A stretch of 64,000 nt of DNA from Clostridiales bacterium (GTDB taxonomy: Bacteria; Bacillota; Clostridia; Peptostreptococcales; Anaerovoracaceae): positions 1-64,000 of the forward strand of contig SVCQ01000001.1 in the NCBI GenBank assembly GCA_015058275.1, written 5' to 3'. Position 1 is the first letter of the stretch. Each line of letters starts with the position of its first letter. Below are positions 47,953 through 57,388 of this stretch, in pieces. The translations under genes were made by a program, and so were the position numbers. A model generated the notes under the pieces. That model was not told the origin of the DNA, made no database searches, and was given only the letters and a program-made list of their open reading frames with translations.

Positions 47953-49809
47953 ATGATTAAACACGATCTGTATAACGACGATCTTATTAATATCTGCAAG
48001 ACAGCCGGATACCCGGAACTTAAGGATCTTTCTGAAGAGATCAGGGATTTCCTTATTGAAAAGGTCTCAAAGACCGGCGGTCACATCGCATCCAATCTTG
48101 GTATCGTGGAGCTTTCGATCGCTCTCATGAGAGTCTTTGATACTCCGAAAGACAAGATCATTTATGATGTCGGCCATCAGTCTTATGTACACAAGATACT
48201 TACAGGCAGAGCCTCCGGATTTGACACACTACGCCAGTACAAAGGACTATCGGGTTTCCCAAAGTCAAGAGAGAGCGCTCATGATGCCTATGAGACCGGA
48301 CATTCCAGTACATCTGTCAGTGCGGCTTACGGCATGGCAATAGCCAGAGATCTTGCTGGGGATGATTACAATGTCACTGCTGTTATAGGAGACGGGTCCT
48401 TTACCAGCGGCATAGTCTACGAGGCTCTCAACAATATCGGGGACCACCAGACCAATATCAACATCATCCTCAACGACAACGGCATGTCCATCGCTCACAA
48501 TGTAGGCGCGCTTCACAAGTATCTCAACAGGGTGAGGGCATCCCGCACTTACGACGCCGCCAAATTGTCCGTAAAATCGGCTCTGGGCAACGTTCCTGTG
48601 GTAGGCAGGCCTCTGAGCCGCAGCCTCAAAAATTCCAAGGAGAAGCTCAAATACAGCGTTCTGAACGATGAGGCTCATCTCATAGAGGACCTCGGTATCA
48701 GATACTTCGGGCCGGTCGACGGCTATGACATACCGGGCATGGTCGAGATCATAAAGGCAGCGTCAGAGTACGAAGGTCCGACTCTCATACATGTGATCAC
48801 AAAGAAGGGCAAGGGCTACCACTGGGCTGAGATGTATCCTCGTAAGTTCCACGGTATCTCCGCTTTTGATCCCGAGACAGGTGAAGTCATCTCAAAGGGC
48901 GGAACTTCTTACTCAAAGGTATTCGGAGACAAGCTGACAGAGCTTTCACTCAGGGACGATAAGATAGTAGCCGTGGCTGCCGCTATGGGGACCGCGACCG
49001 GGCTTTTGCCGTTCTATGAAGCTTGCGAGGAGAGGTACTTTGATGTGGGCATAGCAGAGGAACACGCTGTAGTATTCGCAGCCGGTCTTGCCAAAACGGG
49101 ATACAAGCCTGTAGTTGCGATCTATTCAAGCTTCCTGCAAAGAGCCATAGACTATATCATAGAGGATGTAGCCCTTCAGGATCTGCATGTCGTATTTGCT
49201 GTTGACAGAGCGGGCCTTGTAGGAGCTGACGGAGAGACACATCACGGCATGTTCGATCTGTCATATCTCGGGATGATCCCCGGCATGACAGTACTCGCTC
49301 CTGCGGACGGCAATCAGCTTGCCGAGATGCTTGAGTTTTCGATCAACATGGACGGTCCTGTTGCTGTAAGATATCCTCGCGGATCATGCGAGGGAGACCA
49401 TCTCAGGCTGCCGAGATTCAAGGGTTCAAACAACCTGCTCAGTGAGGGCAGGGATGTGATGATACTTGCGGTGGGATCGATGCTTGATGAGTCACTCAAG
49501 GCCGCAGAGCTGCTCAGGGCTGACGGCTTTGATATAGGCATAATCAACGTTGCGGTCGTAAAGCCTCTTGATACTTCATGGGGCGATCTTGATACAAAGC
49601 TTGCAGTCACCGTAGAGGACAATGTCCTGAGCGGCGGCTTCGGTGAGTCGTTCACGGCCGGATATAACGACGCATCGTATGACGTTCTCAACATAGCCAT
49701 ACCGGATATATTCGTCGAGCATGGCGACATCCCGTCGCTTCGAAAGGAATGCGGCATGGATGCAGAGTCCATAGCAGACAGGATAAAGACAGCGCTTGCA
49801 GACAAATAA
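47953..49809 (+). CDS. dxs: 1-deoxy-D-xylulose-5-phosphate synthase
   Basis: Thiamine-diphosphate enzyme joining pyruvate and glyceraldehyde 3-phosphate, first step of the MEP isoprenoid pathway. From the ATG at 47953 it has 618 residues. Motifs are KTGGHIASNLG near 39-49, the ThDP/Mg site GDGSFTSGIVYEALNN near 147-162 with NDNGMSI, and the transketolase central domain with GIAEEHAV near 364. The start lies two bases after the ispA stop. Confidence 0.97.
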   Translation: MIKHDLYNDDLINICKTAGYPELKDLSEEIRDFLIEKVSKTGGHIASNLGIVELSIALMRVFDTPKDKIIYDVGHQSYVHKILTGRASGFDTLRQYKGLSGFPKSRESAHDAYETGHSSTSVSAAYGMAIARDLAGDDYNVTAVIGDGSFTSGIVYEALNNIGDHQTNINIILNDNGMSIAHNVGALHKYLNRVRASRTYDAAKLSVKSALGNVPVVGRPLSRSLKNSKEKLKYSVLNDEAHLIEDLGIRYFGPVDGYDIPGMVEIIKAASEYEGPTLIHVITKKGKGYHWAEMYPRKFHGISAFDPETGEVISKGGTSYSKVFGDKLTELSLRDDKIVAVAAAMGTATGLLPFYEACEERYFDVGIAEEHAVVFAAGLAKTGYKPVVAIYSSFLQRAIDYIIEDVALQDLHVVFAVDRAGLVGADGETHHGMFDLSYLGMIPGMTVLAPADGNQLAEMLEFSINMDGPVAVRYPRGSCEGDHLRLPRFKGSNNLLSEGRDVMILAVGSMLDESLKAAELLRADGFDIGIINVAVVKPLDTSWGDLDTKLAVTVEDNVLSGGFGESFTAGYNDASYDVLNIAIPDIFVEHGDIPSLRKECGMDAESIADRIKTALADK

Positions 49810-49813
49810 GATC

Positions 49814-50602
49814 ATGAAAGAAAGACTTGATGTACTTCTTGTAAATAACGGTCTTGCGGAATCCCGCGAGAAGGCCAAACGCACTATCATGGCGGGGCTT
49901 GTCACCGTCAATGGCAGAGTCGAGGATAAACCCGGCTCTGTTTTTGATACCGAATCCGAGATAAAGGTCACCGGCAAGGAATGCCCGTATGTCAGCAGGG
50001 GAGGCCTCAAGCTCGAAAAGGCCATCAACGAATGGGGCGTCGTGTGCAGCGGCAGGGTCTGCATGGATATGGGAGCCTCTACAGGAGGCTTTACTGACTG
50101 CATGCTGCAAAACGGTGCTGTAAAGGTATATGCCATAGATGTCGGGTACGGACAGCTCGATTACAAGCTCAGGACCGATGAGCGTGTGGTCAACATGGAG
50201 AAGACAAATATCCGCTATCTAGATATATCTCTGATAAAAGAGCCGATCGACCTCATTTCCATCGATGTCAGCTTCATATCCCTTAAGCATATGTTCCCTG
50301 TATGCGCTGAGGTGCTTTCGGATGATGGGCAGATCGTATGCCTTGTAAAGCCTCAGTTCGAAGCCGGCAGAGAACAGGTAGGAAAGGGCGGTATAGTACG
50401 AGATGCATCCGTCCATAAGGAGGTCATAAATAACGTCATTTCATATGCGTCTGACAACGGACTATATCCTCTTGCACTCTCGCATTCACCGATCAAAGGC
50501 ACCAAGGGAAATATAGAATATTTGCTTTTACTTTCACGTAAAAAGTGCGATAATATGGTTGACGTTGATGAGGTGGTCAAATCATCTCACAACAGTCTGT
50601 GA
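49814..50602 (+). CDS. tlyA: TlyA-family rRNA methyltransferase/hemolysin-like protein
   Basis: Two-domain protein: an N-terminal S4 RNA-binding domain (about 1-60, ERLDVLLVNNGLAESREKAK) and an FtsJ-type SAM methyltransferase domain with CMDMGASTGGFTDCML near 83-98, IDVGYGQLDYKL near 107 and a catalytic-lysine region VKPQFEAG near 180. TlyA of mycobacteria 2'-O-methylates 16S and 23S rRNA; Clostridia homologues are assumed similar. The ATG at 49814 gives 262 residues. It ends the xseA-tlyA run. Confidence 0.92.
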   Translation: MKERLDVLLVNNGLAESREKAKRTIMAGLVTVNGRVEDKPGSVFDTESEIKVTGKECPYVSRGGLKLEKAINEWGVVCSGRVCMDMGASTGGFTDCMLQNGAVKVYAIDVGYGQLDYKLRTDERVVNMEKTNIRYLDISLIKEPIDLISIDVSFISLKHMFPVCAEVLSDDGQIVCLVKPQFEAGREQVGKGGIVRDASVHKEVINNVISYASDNGLYPLALSHSPIKGTKGNIEYLLLLSRKKCDNMVDVDEVVKSSHNSL

Positions 50603-50676
50603 CCGGATGCGCGGTCTGGGCACAATTTATTTGCAAATCATAGTTAACTATAATTTTCAAAAGGAGTTGTAGACTT

Positions 50677-51873
50677 ATGGAAGTATCAAAAAGATGTGCA
50701 GCAATGCAGTTCTCACCAATCAGAAGATTCAACGTTTTTGCTTTTGAGGCCGAGAGAAAACACGGCAAGAAGGTATACCGCCTTAACATCGGTCAGCCGG
50801 ACATCGAGACTCCTCCTTGCTTCATGGAAGCGATCAGGAACTTCGACAAGAAGGTCATCGCATATGCTGAGTCGCAGGGTATCGACGAACTCCGCGATGC
50901 AATGATCTACTACATGAAGAGAGACTTCGGCATGGAGTATGAGAGAGACGACATTCTTGTCACAAACGGTGGTTCCGAGGCTCTTATCCTCGCTTTCACA
51001 GCTCTCCTCAACCCTGGTGATGAGGCCCTTATCGCTGAGCCGTTCTACACTAACTACAACACATTCTGCAACGAGGTATCCGGCGTGCTTGTACCGCTCA
51101 CTACTTCCGCAGAGGACGGTTATAACTGGGCCAAGAGAGACCTTATCGAGGCGGCTATCACACCTAAGACAAAGGCTATCTGCTGCCTGTCGCCTGGTAA
51201 CCCTACAGGCAGAGTTCTCACACTCGAGGACATGAAGCTCATCGGCGACATCGCCAAGGAGCACGACCTCTGGATCATCTCAGACGAGGTATACAGAGAG
51301 TTCGTATATGACGGAGCTGAGGCTCACTCCTTCGGTCAGCTCGACGACATTGCAGACAGAGTCGTTATCATCGATTCCGTATCCAAGAGATGGTCTGCAT
51401 GCGGAGCCAGAGTCGGAGCTGCTATCTCCAAGAACAAAGAGTTCATGAGCGCACTCCTCAAGCTCGCTCAGGGCAGACTCTGCGTACCTACACTCGAGCA
51501 GGTAGGCGCCGCAGCTCTCTACAGAATGGACAAGAGCTACTATGACGAGGCTAAGGCTGAGTATGAAGCAAGAAGAGACGCTGCTTACGAAGAGATCTCC
51601 AAGATCCCTGGAGTAGTTTGCCAGAAGCCTGCAGGCGCATTCTACATGACATGCAAGCTGCCTGTAGACAATATCGAGGATTTCCTGATGTTCATGCTCA
51701 AGGAATTCGATGACAAGGGCGAGACAGCAATGTTCGCACCTGCTCCTGGATTCTATGCTACAAAGGGACTCGGCGGCAACGAGATGCGTATCGCATACGT
51801 TCTGACACCTGACAAGATGAGAAGAGCATGCGAACTCATCAAACTCGGAGTTGAGGCTTACAACAACAAGTAA
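50677..51873 (+). CDS. PLP-dependent aminotransferase, aspartate aminotransferase family
   Basis: Fold type I aminotransferase of 398 residues. It shows NIGQPDIETP near 32-41, the NPTGRVL motif near 174-180, a DEVYREFVYDG stretch near 204-214 and the Schiff-base lysine in DSVSKRWSACGARVG near 234-248. An Arg near the C-terminus, expected to bind the alpha-carboxylate, lies in GGNEMRIAYVL. AspC-like specificity is probable but amino donor cannot be read. It has an AAGGAG site and its own gap upstream, with TATAAT at 50649-50654 but no good -35 box. The codon choice looks more biased toward preferred codons than its neighbours, hinting at high expression. Confidence 0.9.
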   Translation: MEVSKRCAAMQFSPIRRFNVFAFEAERKHGKKVYRLNIGQPDIETPPCFMEAIRNFDKKVIAYAESQGIDELRDAMIYYMKRDFGMEYERDDILVTNGGSEALILAFTALLNPGDEALIAEPFYTNYNTFCNEVSGVLVPLTTSAEDGYNWAKRDLIEAAITPKTKAICCLSPGNPTGRVLTLEDMKLIGDIAKEHDLWIISDEVYREFVYDGAEAHSFGQLDDIADRVVIIDSVSKRWSACGARVGAAISKNKEFMSALLKLAQGRLCVPTLEQVGAAALYRMDKSYYDEAKAEYEARRDAAYEEISKIPGVVCQKPAGAFYMTCKLPVDNIEDFLMFMLKEFDDKGETAMFAPAPGFYATKGLGGNEMRIAYVLTPDKMRRACELIKLGVEAYNNK

Positions 51874-51907
51874 TAAGTCTCTCAGTCTCAATATGTACTA
51901 AGGCTGT

Positions 51908-51938
51908 AGGGGGAATCCGGTATTCCCCCTATACTTTT
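51908..51938 (+). terminator. Probable rho-independent terminator after the aminotransferase gene
   Basis: A perfect 9-bp stem (51908-51916 with 51922-51930), a 5-base loop and a following ATACTTTT tail. The T-run is offset by three bases, so efficiency is uncertain. It separates the aminotransferase gene from mutS. Confidence 0.7.
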
Positions 51939-51970
51939 GCAAAAAAAGCGGATTACTAAAGAGTTTATTT

Positions 51971-54607
51971 ATGGCAGAAGCAAAACTATCACCAATGATG
52001 CAGCAGTATATGGCAATCAAGGATGAGTATCCCGATACCATCCTGATGTACCGTCTCGGCGATTTCTACGAGATGTTTTTTGATGATGCCCTGCTTGCAT
52101 CCAGAGAGCTCGAACTGACACTGACAGGCCGTAACTGCGGACTTGAAGAGAGGGCTCCGATGTGCGGAGTTCCTCATCACGCAGTTGATCAGTACATCGT
52201 AAGGCTTGTCAACAACGGTCACAAGGTCGCTGTCTGCGAGCAGGTCGAGGATCCGGCTACAGCCAAGGGGATAGTTAAAAGAGAGATCACCAGGATATAT
52301 ACTCCGGGCACGCTCGATATCAGCGAGGCAGGCGGATCCGATGACAATGTATATATTGCCTCTGCATCCATCTCCGATGAGATGACTGCCGTAGCGCTTG
52401 CGGATATCACGACGGGTGAGCTTACGGCCTATGAATTCGAAACAGACAGGAGGAACGGATCTGCATTCGACCGCCTCCTTAACGATATATCAGTAAACGG
52501 AGTCAAAGAGCTCATCATAAGCGATGAGTACTCATCTGATATTGAGAAGTCTCTTGCCGATCACGGTCTCAAAGTATACCTGGATCCGGTAGATGACTCA
52601 TATTACAGATACCAGACATGCAGAGACGTCATAATGAACCACTTCGGCGTCACTTCTCTGATCCCGCTTGATCTTGAGGGCAGGGATGAGATGGCTTCCG
52701 CGGTAGGGTCCCTGATCATGTATCTGAGAGAGACTCAGATGAGTGATCCGGGACAGATCAGGGAGCTCAGCATTCGTCAGCACGATGGGGTTATGCATCT
52801 CGACAGATCAACGCTCCGCAATCTCGAGCTTCTGGAGACGATATATGATCACGATATCAAAGGCTCGCTCCTTGGCGTGATCGGCAGGACAAGGACTGCC
52901 ATGGGCGGCAGGCTGCTTCGCTGCTGGCTGAGAGAGCCGCTGACAGATGTAACTGAAATCAACAACAGACTCGATGCTGTTGAGGATCTCAAAAATGAAC
53001 CGGTCATTGCCAACAATATCGGTAATTGCCTCAAGTATATCTATGATTTCCAGAGACTTACCGCACGGATCGCGACCGGCAGGGCGGATGCGAGGGACAT
53101 GGTGGCCCTACGCAAGACTCTGGCGCAGCTTCCTGACATAAAGGATGAGCTGGCTTCTCTCAGAGCTCCTATGCTTAGGGATATTAACGACAGCATAGGC
53201 AGCTTTGATGAGCTCCACAATCTTATAGACAGGGCCATAACCGATGAGCCGCCGCTTGCCGTGACCGAGGGCGGCCTCATAAGGCAGGGCTACTCTCAGG
53301 AGCTCGATTCTCTCAAAGACAGCATAGCCGATGCCAAGACATGGATCGCAGAGCTTGAGGTCCGCGAAAAGGAAAGGACCGGGATCAAGACGATCAAGGT
53401 CGGATACAACAAGGTCTTCGGCTACTATATCGATGTAAGCAAAGGCATGACCGACAAGGTCCCTGATGACTACATCCGCAAGCAGACGCTTGTCAACAAC
53501 GAGAGATATATCACTCCAGAGCTCAAAGAGAAGGAAGATCTCGTGCTCTCTGCCGAGACAAGGATAAACAAGCTCGAATATGAGGAATTCCGCAAGGTCA
53601 GGCAGGCTGCGGAGCCGTATATCGGAGCTCTCCAAAGCGCATCTGCTGCCATCGCCGCTCTTGATGTGCTGCTTTCATTTGCCAGGGTGGCGTCCGACAA
53701 TGCGTACGTAAAGCCTGTAGTAAATGACGGCGATGTGATAGATATCAGGTCAGGAAGGCATCCGGCTGTCGAGAAGCTTTTGGGCGCCGGAATGTTCGTC
53801 TCAAACGATACTTACATGGACATGTCCGAAAGAAGCATGCTCATCATAACCGGGCCAAATATGTCCGGTAAGTCAACATACATGAGGCAGACAGCTGTCA
53901 TCGTTCTGATGGCTCAGATCGGCTGCTTCGTGCCTGCGGACTCAGCCGTCATAGGCGTTGTGGACCGCATATTCACAAGGATAGGAGCGTCAGACAATCT
54001 CTCGTACGGTCAGTCCACCTTCTACATAGAGATGAGCGAACTTGCAGGCATTCTGCGCAATGCCACTTCAAAGAGTCTTGTCATCCTTGACGAGATCGGC
54101 CGCGGTACGAGCACATTCGACGGTCTTTCGATCGCATGGGCTACCGCAGAGTATCTTGCACGTCCTGAGCACAGGGTCAGGACGATGTTCGCTACTCACT
54201 ACCACGAGCTCACGGCTCTCGCATCTGAGCAGGAGAGCATTCACAATCTCTCTGTAGCAGCCGCCGAGGAGGGCAATGATGTGGTATTCCTCCACAACAT
54301 ACTCGAGGGACCTGCCAGCAAGAGCTACGGCATACACGTTGCGCGTATCGCAGGCATTCCTGAGGATATAAGGAGCGCTGCCCGTAAGAAGTTAAAAGAG
54401 CTCGAGTCAGTCGAACTCATATCCACAGATAATGAAGAACGGTCAGAGCAGCTTTCGTTCCTGCCTGACGAGGTAAGTGATCCTGACGCCGAGAAGTACA
54501 GACAGCTCGCTTCAAGGCTCGGGTCAATGGACATCAACAGAATGACGCCTGTAGCGGCACTCGTTGCCCTTCAGGAGATAATAGAAGAAATAAGGGAAGA
54601 CAAGTGA
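51971..54607 (+). CDS. mutS: DNA mismatch repair protein MutS
   Basis: Mismatch-recognition ATPase. The 878 residues have the N-terminal mismatch-binding motif GDFYEMFFDDA near 26-36 (the Phe-x-Glu wedge), the core and clamp domains, and the C-terminal ABC ATPase: Walker A GPNMSGKSTYMRQ near 630-642, Walker B VILDEIGRGTSTFDG near 705-719. The end contains the MutL-clamp-related QLSFLPDE segment typical of Gram-positive MutS1. It is followed by mutL with a 4-base overlap. Confidence 0.98.
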   Translation: MAEAKLSPMMQQYMAIKDEYPDTILMYRLGDFYEMFFDDALLASRELELTLTGRNCGLEERAPMCGVPHHAVDQYIVRLVNNGHKVAVCEQVEDPATAKGIVKREITRIYTPGTLDISEAGGSDDNVYIASASISDEMTAVALADITTGELTAYEFETDRRNGSAFDRLLNDISVNGVKELIISDEYSSDIEKSLADHGLKVYLDPVDDSYYRYQTCRDVIMNHFGVTSLIPLDLEGRDEMASAVGSLIMYLRETQMSDPGQIRELSIRQHDGVMHLDRSTLRNLELLETIYDHDIKGSLLGVIGRTRTAMGGRLLRCWLREPLTDVTEINNRLDAVEDLKNEPVIANNIGNCLKYIYDFQRLTARIATGRADARDMVALRKTLAQLPDIKDELASLRAPMLRDINDSIGSFDELHNLIDRAITDEPPLAVTEGGLIRQGYSQELDSLKDSIADAKTWIAELEVREKERTGIKTIKVGYNKVFGYYIDVSKGMTDKVPDDYIRKQTLVNNERYITPELKEKEDLVLSAETRINKLEYEEFRKVRQAAEPYIGALQSASAAIAALDVLLSFARVASDNAYVKPVVNDGDVIDIRSGRHPAVEKLLGAGMFVSNDTYMDMSERSMLIITGPNMSGKSTYMRQTAVIVLMAQIGCFVPADSAVIGVVDRIFTRIGASDNLSYGQSTFYIEMSELAGILRNATSKSLVILDEIGRGTSTFDGLSIAWATAEYLARPEHRVRTMFATHYHELTALASEQESIHNLSVAAAEEGNDVVFLHNILEGPASKSYGIHVARIAGIPEDIRSAARKKLKELESVELISTDNEERSEQLSFLPDEVSDPDAEKYRQLASRLGSMDINRMTPVAALVALQEIIEEIREDK

Positions 54608-56436
54608 TAAGGGTACTGGATAGTTTCATAGCAGACAAGATCGCGGCCGGCGAGGTGATCGAACGGCCGGTTTCTGCTGTAAAGGAACTTGTTGAGAATT
54701 CAATAGATGCTGGTGCCTCATCTATAATCGTCGAGATAAGAGGCGGCGGCAAGTCATATATAAGAGTCACCGACGACGGCTGCGGCATACCGGCTGACGA
54801 GGCTGAGACAGCCTTTCTGAGGCATGCGACAAGCAAGATCAGCAGCATTACAGATCTTGACGCCATAGGATCTCTCGGATTCAGAGGCGAAGCTCTTGCC
54901 AGCATATCCGCAGTATCCAGGCTCACTCTTGTCACAAAGACTGCAGAAGCCAATTCAGGTCTTAAGCTGGTACTCCACGGAGGACGCGTTATCTCAAATG
55001 AGAAGACCGGCGCCAATCAGGGTACGACTATCATTGCGGAAGATCTCTTTTACAATACGCCTGCAAGGCGCAAGTTCATGAAGAGCGATGCAAGGGAGGC
55101 CTCTGCGATAATCGAGCTGATACAGCAGTTTGCGGTATATTATGCGGGCATCAGATTCATGATGATCAATAACGGTCAGACGGTATTCACCACAAAAGGA
55201 GACGGAGATGTCCTGGCTGTACTCGATACTCTCTATCCTGAGATGCATGCATACAAGCTGATAGCTGTCGACGGAGACGGCGTCAGGGGATATGTATCCG
55301 ATCCGGGATCGACCAGGACGAGCCGCAAAGGCCAGCTCTTCTTTGTAAACGGCAGGCTTGTTGACAGTGCCGTCATCGAGAGGGGACTCAATGAGGGTTA
55401 CGGAGGCAGGATATTCAGCGGATTCCCGTCCGCCGTCCTCTTCATCGATTCCGATCCGCACGATATAGATGTCAATATCCATCCCGGCAAGAGGGAGATC
55501 AGATTCCTGAGGCAGGATGAAGTCAGGGAATCCATCAGAGAGGCCGTAAACAGATCTGTCATGACTGACAGGGGAGTCCCTGAAGCCATAGTCAGAAAGC
55601 CTGAGCCTCCGGCAGTTTCCGTCCACGCGGGCAGCGAAATAGCTGAGGCTGTTGTTAAACCATCAGCAGCGGTTGAGACAGCTTCTGAGCAGACTTCCAT
55701 AAGAGACTTCCTCAGCAGGCTTGATCGCGATACCGATCGTAAGGTGCCTCAGGATGAACCGGCGGTGAGATATCCTGAGCATGTTGCTGAGGAGGCCACG
55801 GAGTATACCGCAGTGTCTTCTGCTACGGTCTCCGTATCAGGGCCTGATATCCCGAAGCCTTTTGATTTTGATGAGCTTGTATTCAAGGGATATGTTTTCG
55901 ATACATACATAATCATGCAGGGCAGGGATACGCTGTACATATTCGATCAGCATGCAGCCCACGAACGCATATTCTATGAGAAGTTCATGGCGGGATATAA
56001 GGAGAGTTCGCATATTCCGCAGCCAATTCTCACACCCTTCACATTAAACGTCAGCGCTGATGTATACTTGACTGGTAGGGACAGACTCGATGCACTCAGG
56101 AACATGGGATACGACATCGAGGATTTCGGGGACCGATGCTTTATCGTAAGAGGCATCCCGGAGTATATGAATGCAGCGGAGGCGGATGGATTCGTACGCG
56201 GATTCATGGATGATGCATCCGATGTGCAGGGTGACAATCAGGCCGTGATAGATAAACTCATTATGAGGTCCTGCAAATCCGCTGTTAAGGCAAATGACAG
56301 ATTATCGGAACGTGAGATACACGAGCTTATGACCGGACTGTCTGCATGTGAGAACCCATATTCATGTCCTCACGGCAGGCCTACTTTCATCAAGGTCTCA
56401 AGCTACGATATCGAAAGATCATTCCGCAGGAGGTAG
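54604..56436 (+). CDS. mutL: DNA mismatch repair protein MutL
   Basis: GHKL ATPase linking MutS to strand incision. The 610 residues include IAAGEVIERPVSAVKELVENS-type motif I near 12-32, DDGCGI near 58 and LGFRGEALASISAVS near 93-107. A variable linker spans about 330-420. The C-terminal domain has an FDQHAAHERIFYEK motif (about 446-459), the DQHAxxERxxYE type that marks the endonuclease site of MutL proteins lacking MutH, plus a CPHGRP motif near 590-595. It should therefore be an endonuclease. GTG start overlapping the mutS stop. Confidence 0.97.
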   Translation: MIRVLDSFIADKIAAGEVIERPVSAVKELVENSIDAGASSIIVEIRGGGKSYIRVTDDGCGIPADEAETAFLRHATSKISSITDLDAIGSLGFRGEALASISAVSRLTLVTKTAEANSGLKLVLHGGRVISNEKTGANQGTTIIAEDLFYNTPARRKFMKSDAREASAIIELIQQFAVYYAGIRFMMINNGQTVFTTKGDGDVLAVLDTLYPEMHAYKLIAVDGDGVRGYVSDPGSTRTSRKGQLFFVNGRLVDSAVIERGLNEGYGGRIFSGFPSAVLFIDSDPHDIDVNIHPGKREIRFLRQDEVRESIREAVNRSVMTDRGVPEAIVRKPEPPAVSVHAGSEIAEAVVKPSAAVETASEQTSIRDFLSRLDRDTDRKVPQDEPAVRYPEHVAEEATEYTAVSSATVSVSGPDIPKPFDFDELVFKGYVFDTYIIMQGRDTLYIFDQHAAHERIFYEKFMAGYKESSHIPQPILTPFTLNVSADVYLTGRDRLDALRNMGYDIEDFGDRCFIVRGIPEYMNAAEADGFVRGFMDDASDVQGDNQAVIDKLIMRSCKSAVKANDRLSEREIHELMTGLSACENPYSCPHGRPTFIKVSSYDIERSFRRR

Positions 56437-56446
56437 ATTTACATCA

Positions 56447-57388
56447 ATGGATAAGAGGACCGTATATATAATCTCGGGCCCAACTGCAGTCGGCAAGAGC
56501 CTCATAGCGTATTATCTCGCCAAGAGAGTCAACGGCGAGATAGTCAACTGCGACTCTGTTCAGCTGTACAAATACATGGATATTGGTAGCGCAAAGCCAG
56601 ATGAAAGGGAGATGGCTGCGGTCAAGCACCATCTCTATTCGATAGCTGATCCGCGCGAGAACATGACAGTAGCCGCTTATCAGAAGCTCGCTATCGAGAC
56701 TATCAACGATTTACTCAGCCGCGGCAGGACTCCTATAGTATGCGGAGGTACCGGGCTCTATCTTAATTCCATACTTTACGACATGGACTTCGGAGCGACC
56801 GCCGAGAGCGATGAACGCAGGGTTGAGCTTGAGCGTCTATGCGAGGAGCGCGGAAGCGAGTACATGTATCAGTATCTCGAGGCACTGGACCCGGATGCTG
56901 CATCCCGCATACACCCGAACAACGCACGCAAGATAGTCAGGGCCATCGAGGCTTTCGAGTACGGACGCGGCATACGCGATCTGTCCGAGTGTCCGCTCAA
57001 CCCGGACTATGATTTCAAGTTCTTCGCCCTCAACATGGAGCGTGAATGGCTCTACGACAGGATCAACCGCAGGGTATCCAGGCTCATTTCCGACGGACTT
57101 GTTGACGAGGTCAACGGCCTTCTTGAGCAGGGCTATGATCCGGACCTTCCGTCAATGAAGGGCATCGGCTACAAGGAGATAATCGGCTTCCTCAACGGCG
57201 AGTACGATCTCTTTGATGCCAAGGAACTCATAATGAAGAACACCCGGCATTACGCCAAGAGACAGATCACCTGGCTCAAGAGATACGATTTCGTCAACTG
57301 GATCAATATAGAAAAGGGCGAGACAGTAGGAGAGATAGTGGACAGGATACTTGAGATCAGTCAAAGTACTTCCGTCCCGAACAACTAA
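56447..57388 (+). CDS. miaA: tRNA dimethylallyltransferase
   Basis: Transfers a dimethylallyl group to A37 of tRNAs reading codons that start with U. From the ATG at 56447 it has 313 residues: P-loop SGPTAVGKSL near 8-17, NCDSVQLYKYMDIGSAKP near 33-50, and CGGTGLYLNSILY near 101-113. A longer in-frame reading would start inside mutL; the ATG after AGGAGGT at the mutL end is preferred. mutSL-miaA order is common in Clostridia. It ends overlapping the recombinase gene. Confidence 0.95.
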   Translation: MDKRTVYIISGPTAVGKSLIAYYLAKRVNGEIVNCDSVQLYKYMDIGSAKPDEREMAAVKHHLYSIADPRENMTVAAYQKLAIETINDLLSRGRTPIVCGGTGLYLNSILYDMDFGATAESDERRVELERLCEERGSEYMYQYLEALDPDAASRIHPNNARKIVRAIEAFEYGRGIRDLSECPLNPDYDFKFFALNMEREWLYDRINRRVSRLISDGLVDEVNGLLEQGYDPDLPSMKGIGYKEIIGFLNGEYDLFDAKELIMKNTRHYAKRQITWLKRYDFVNWINIEKGETVGEIVDRILEISQSTSVPNN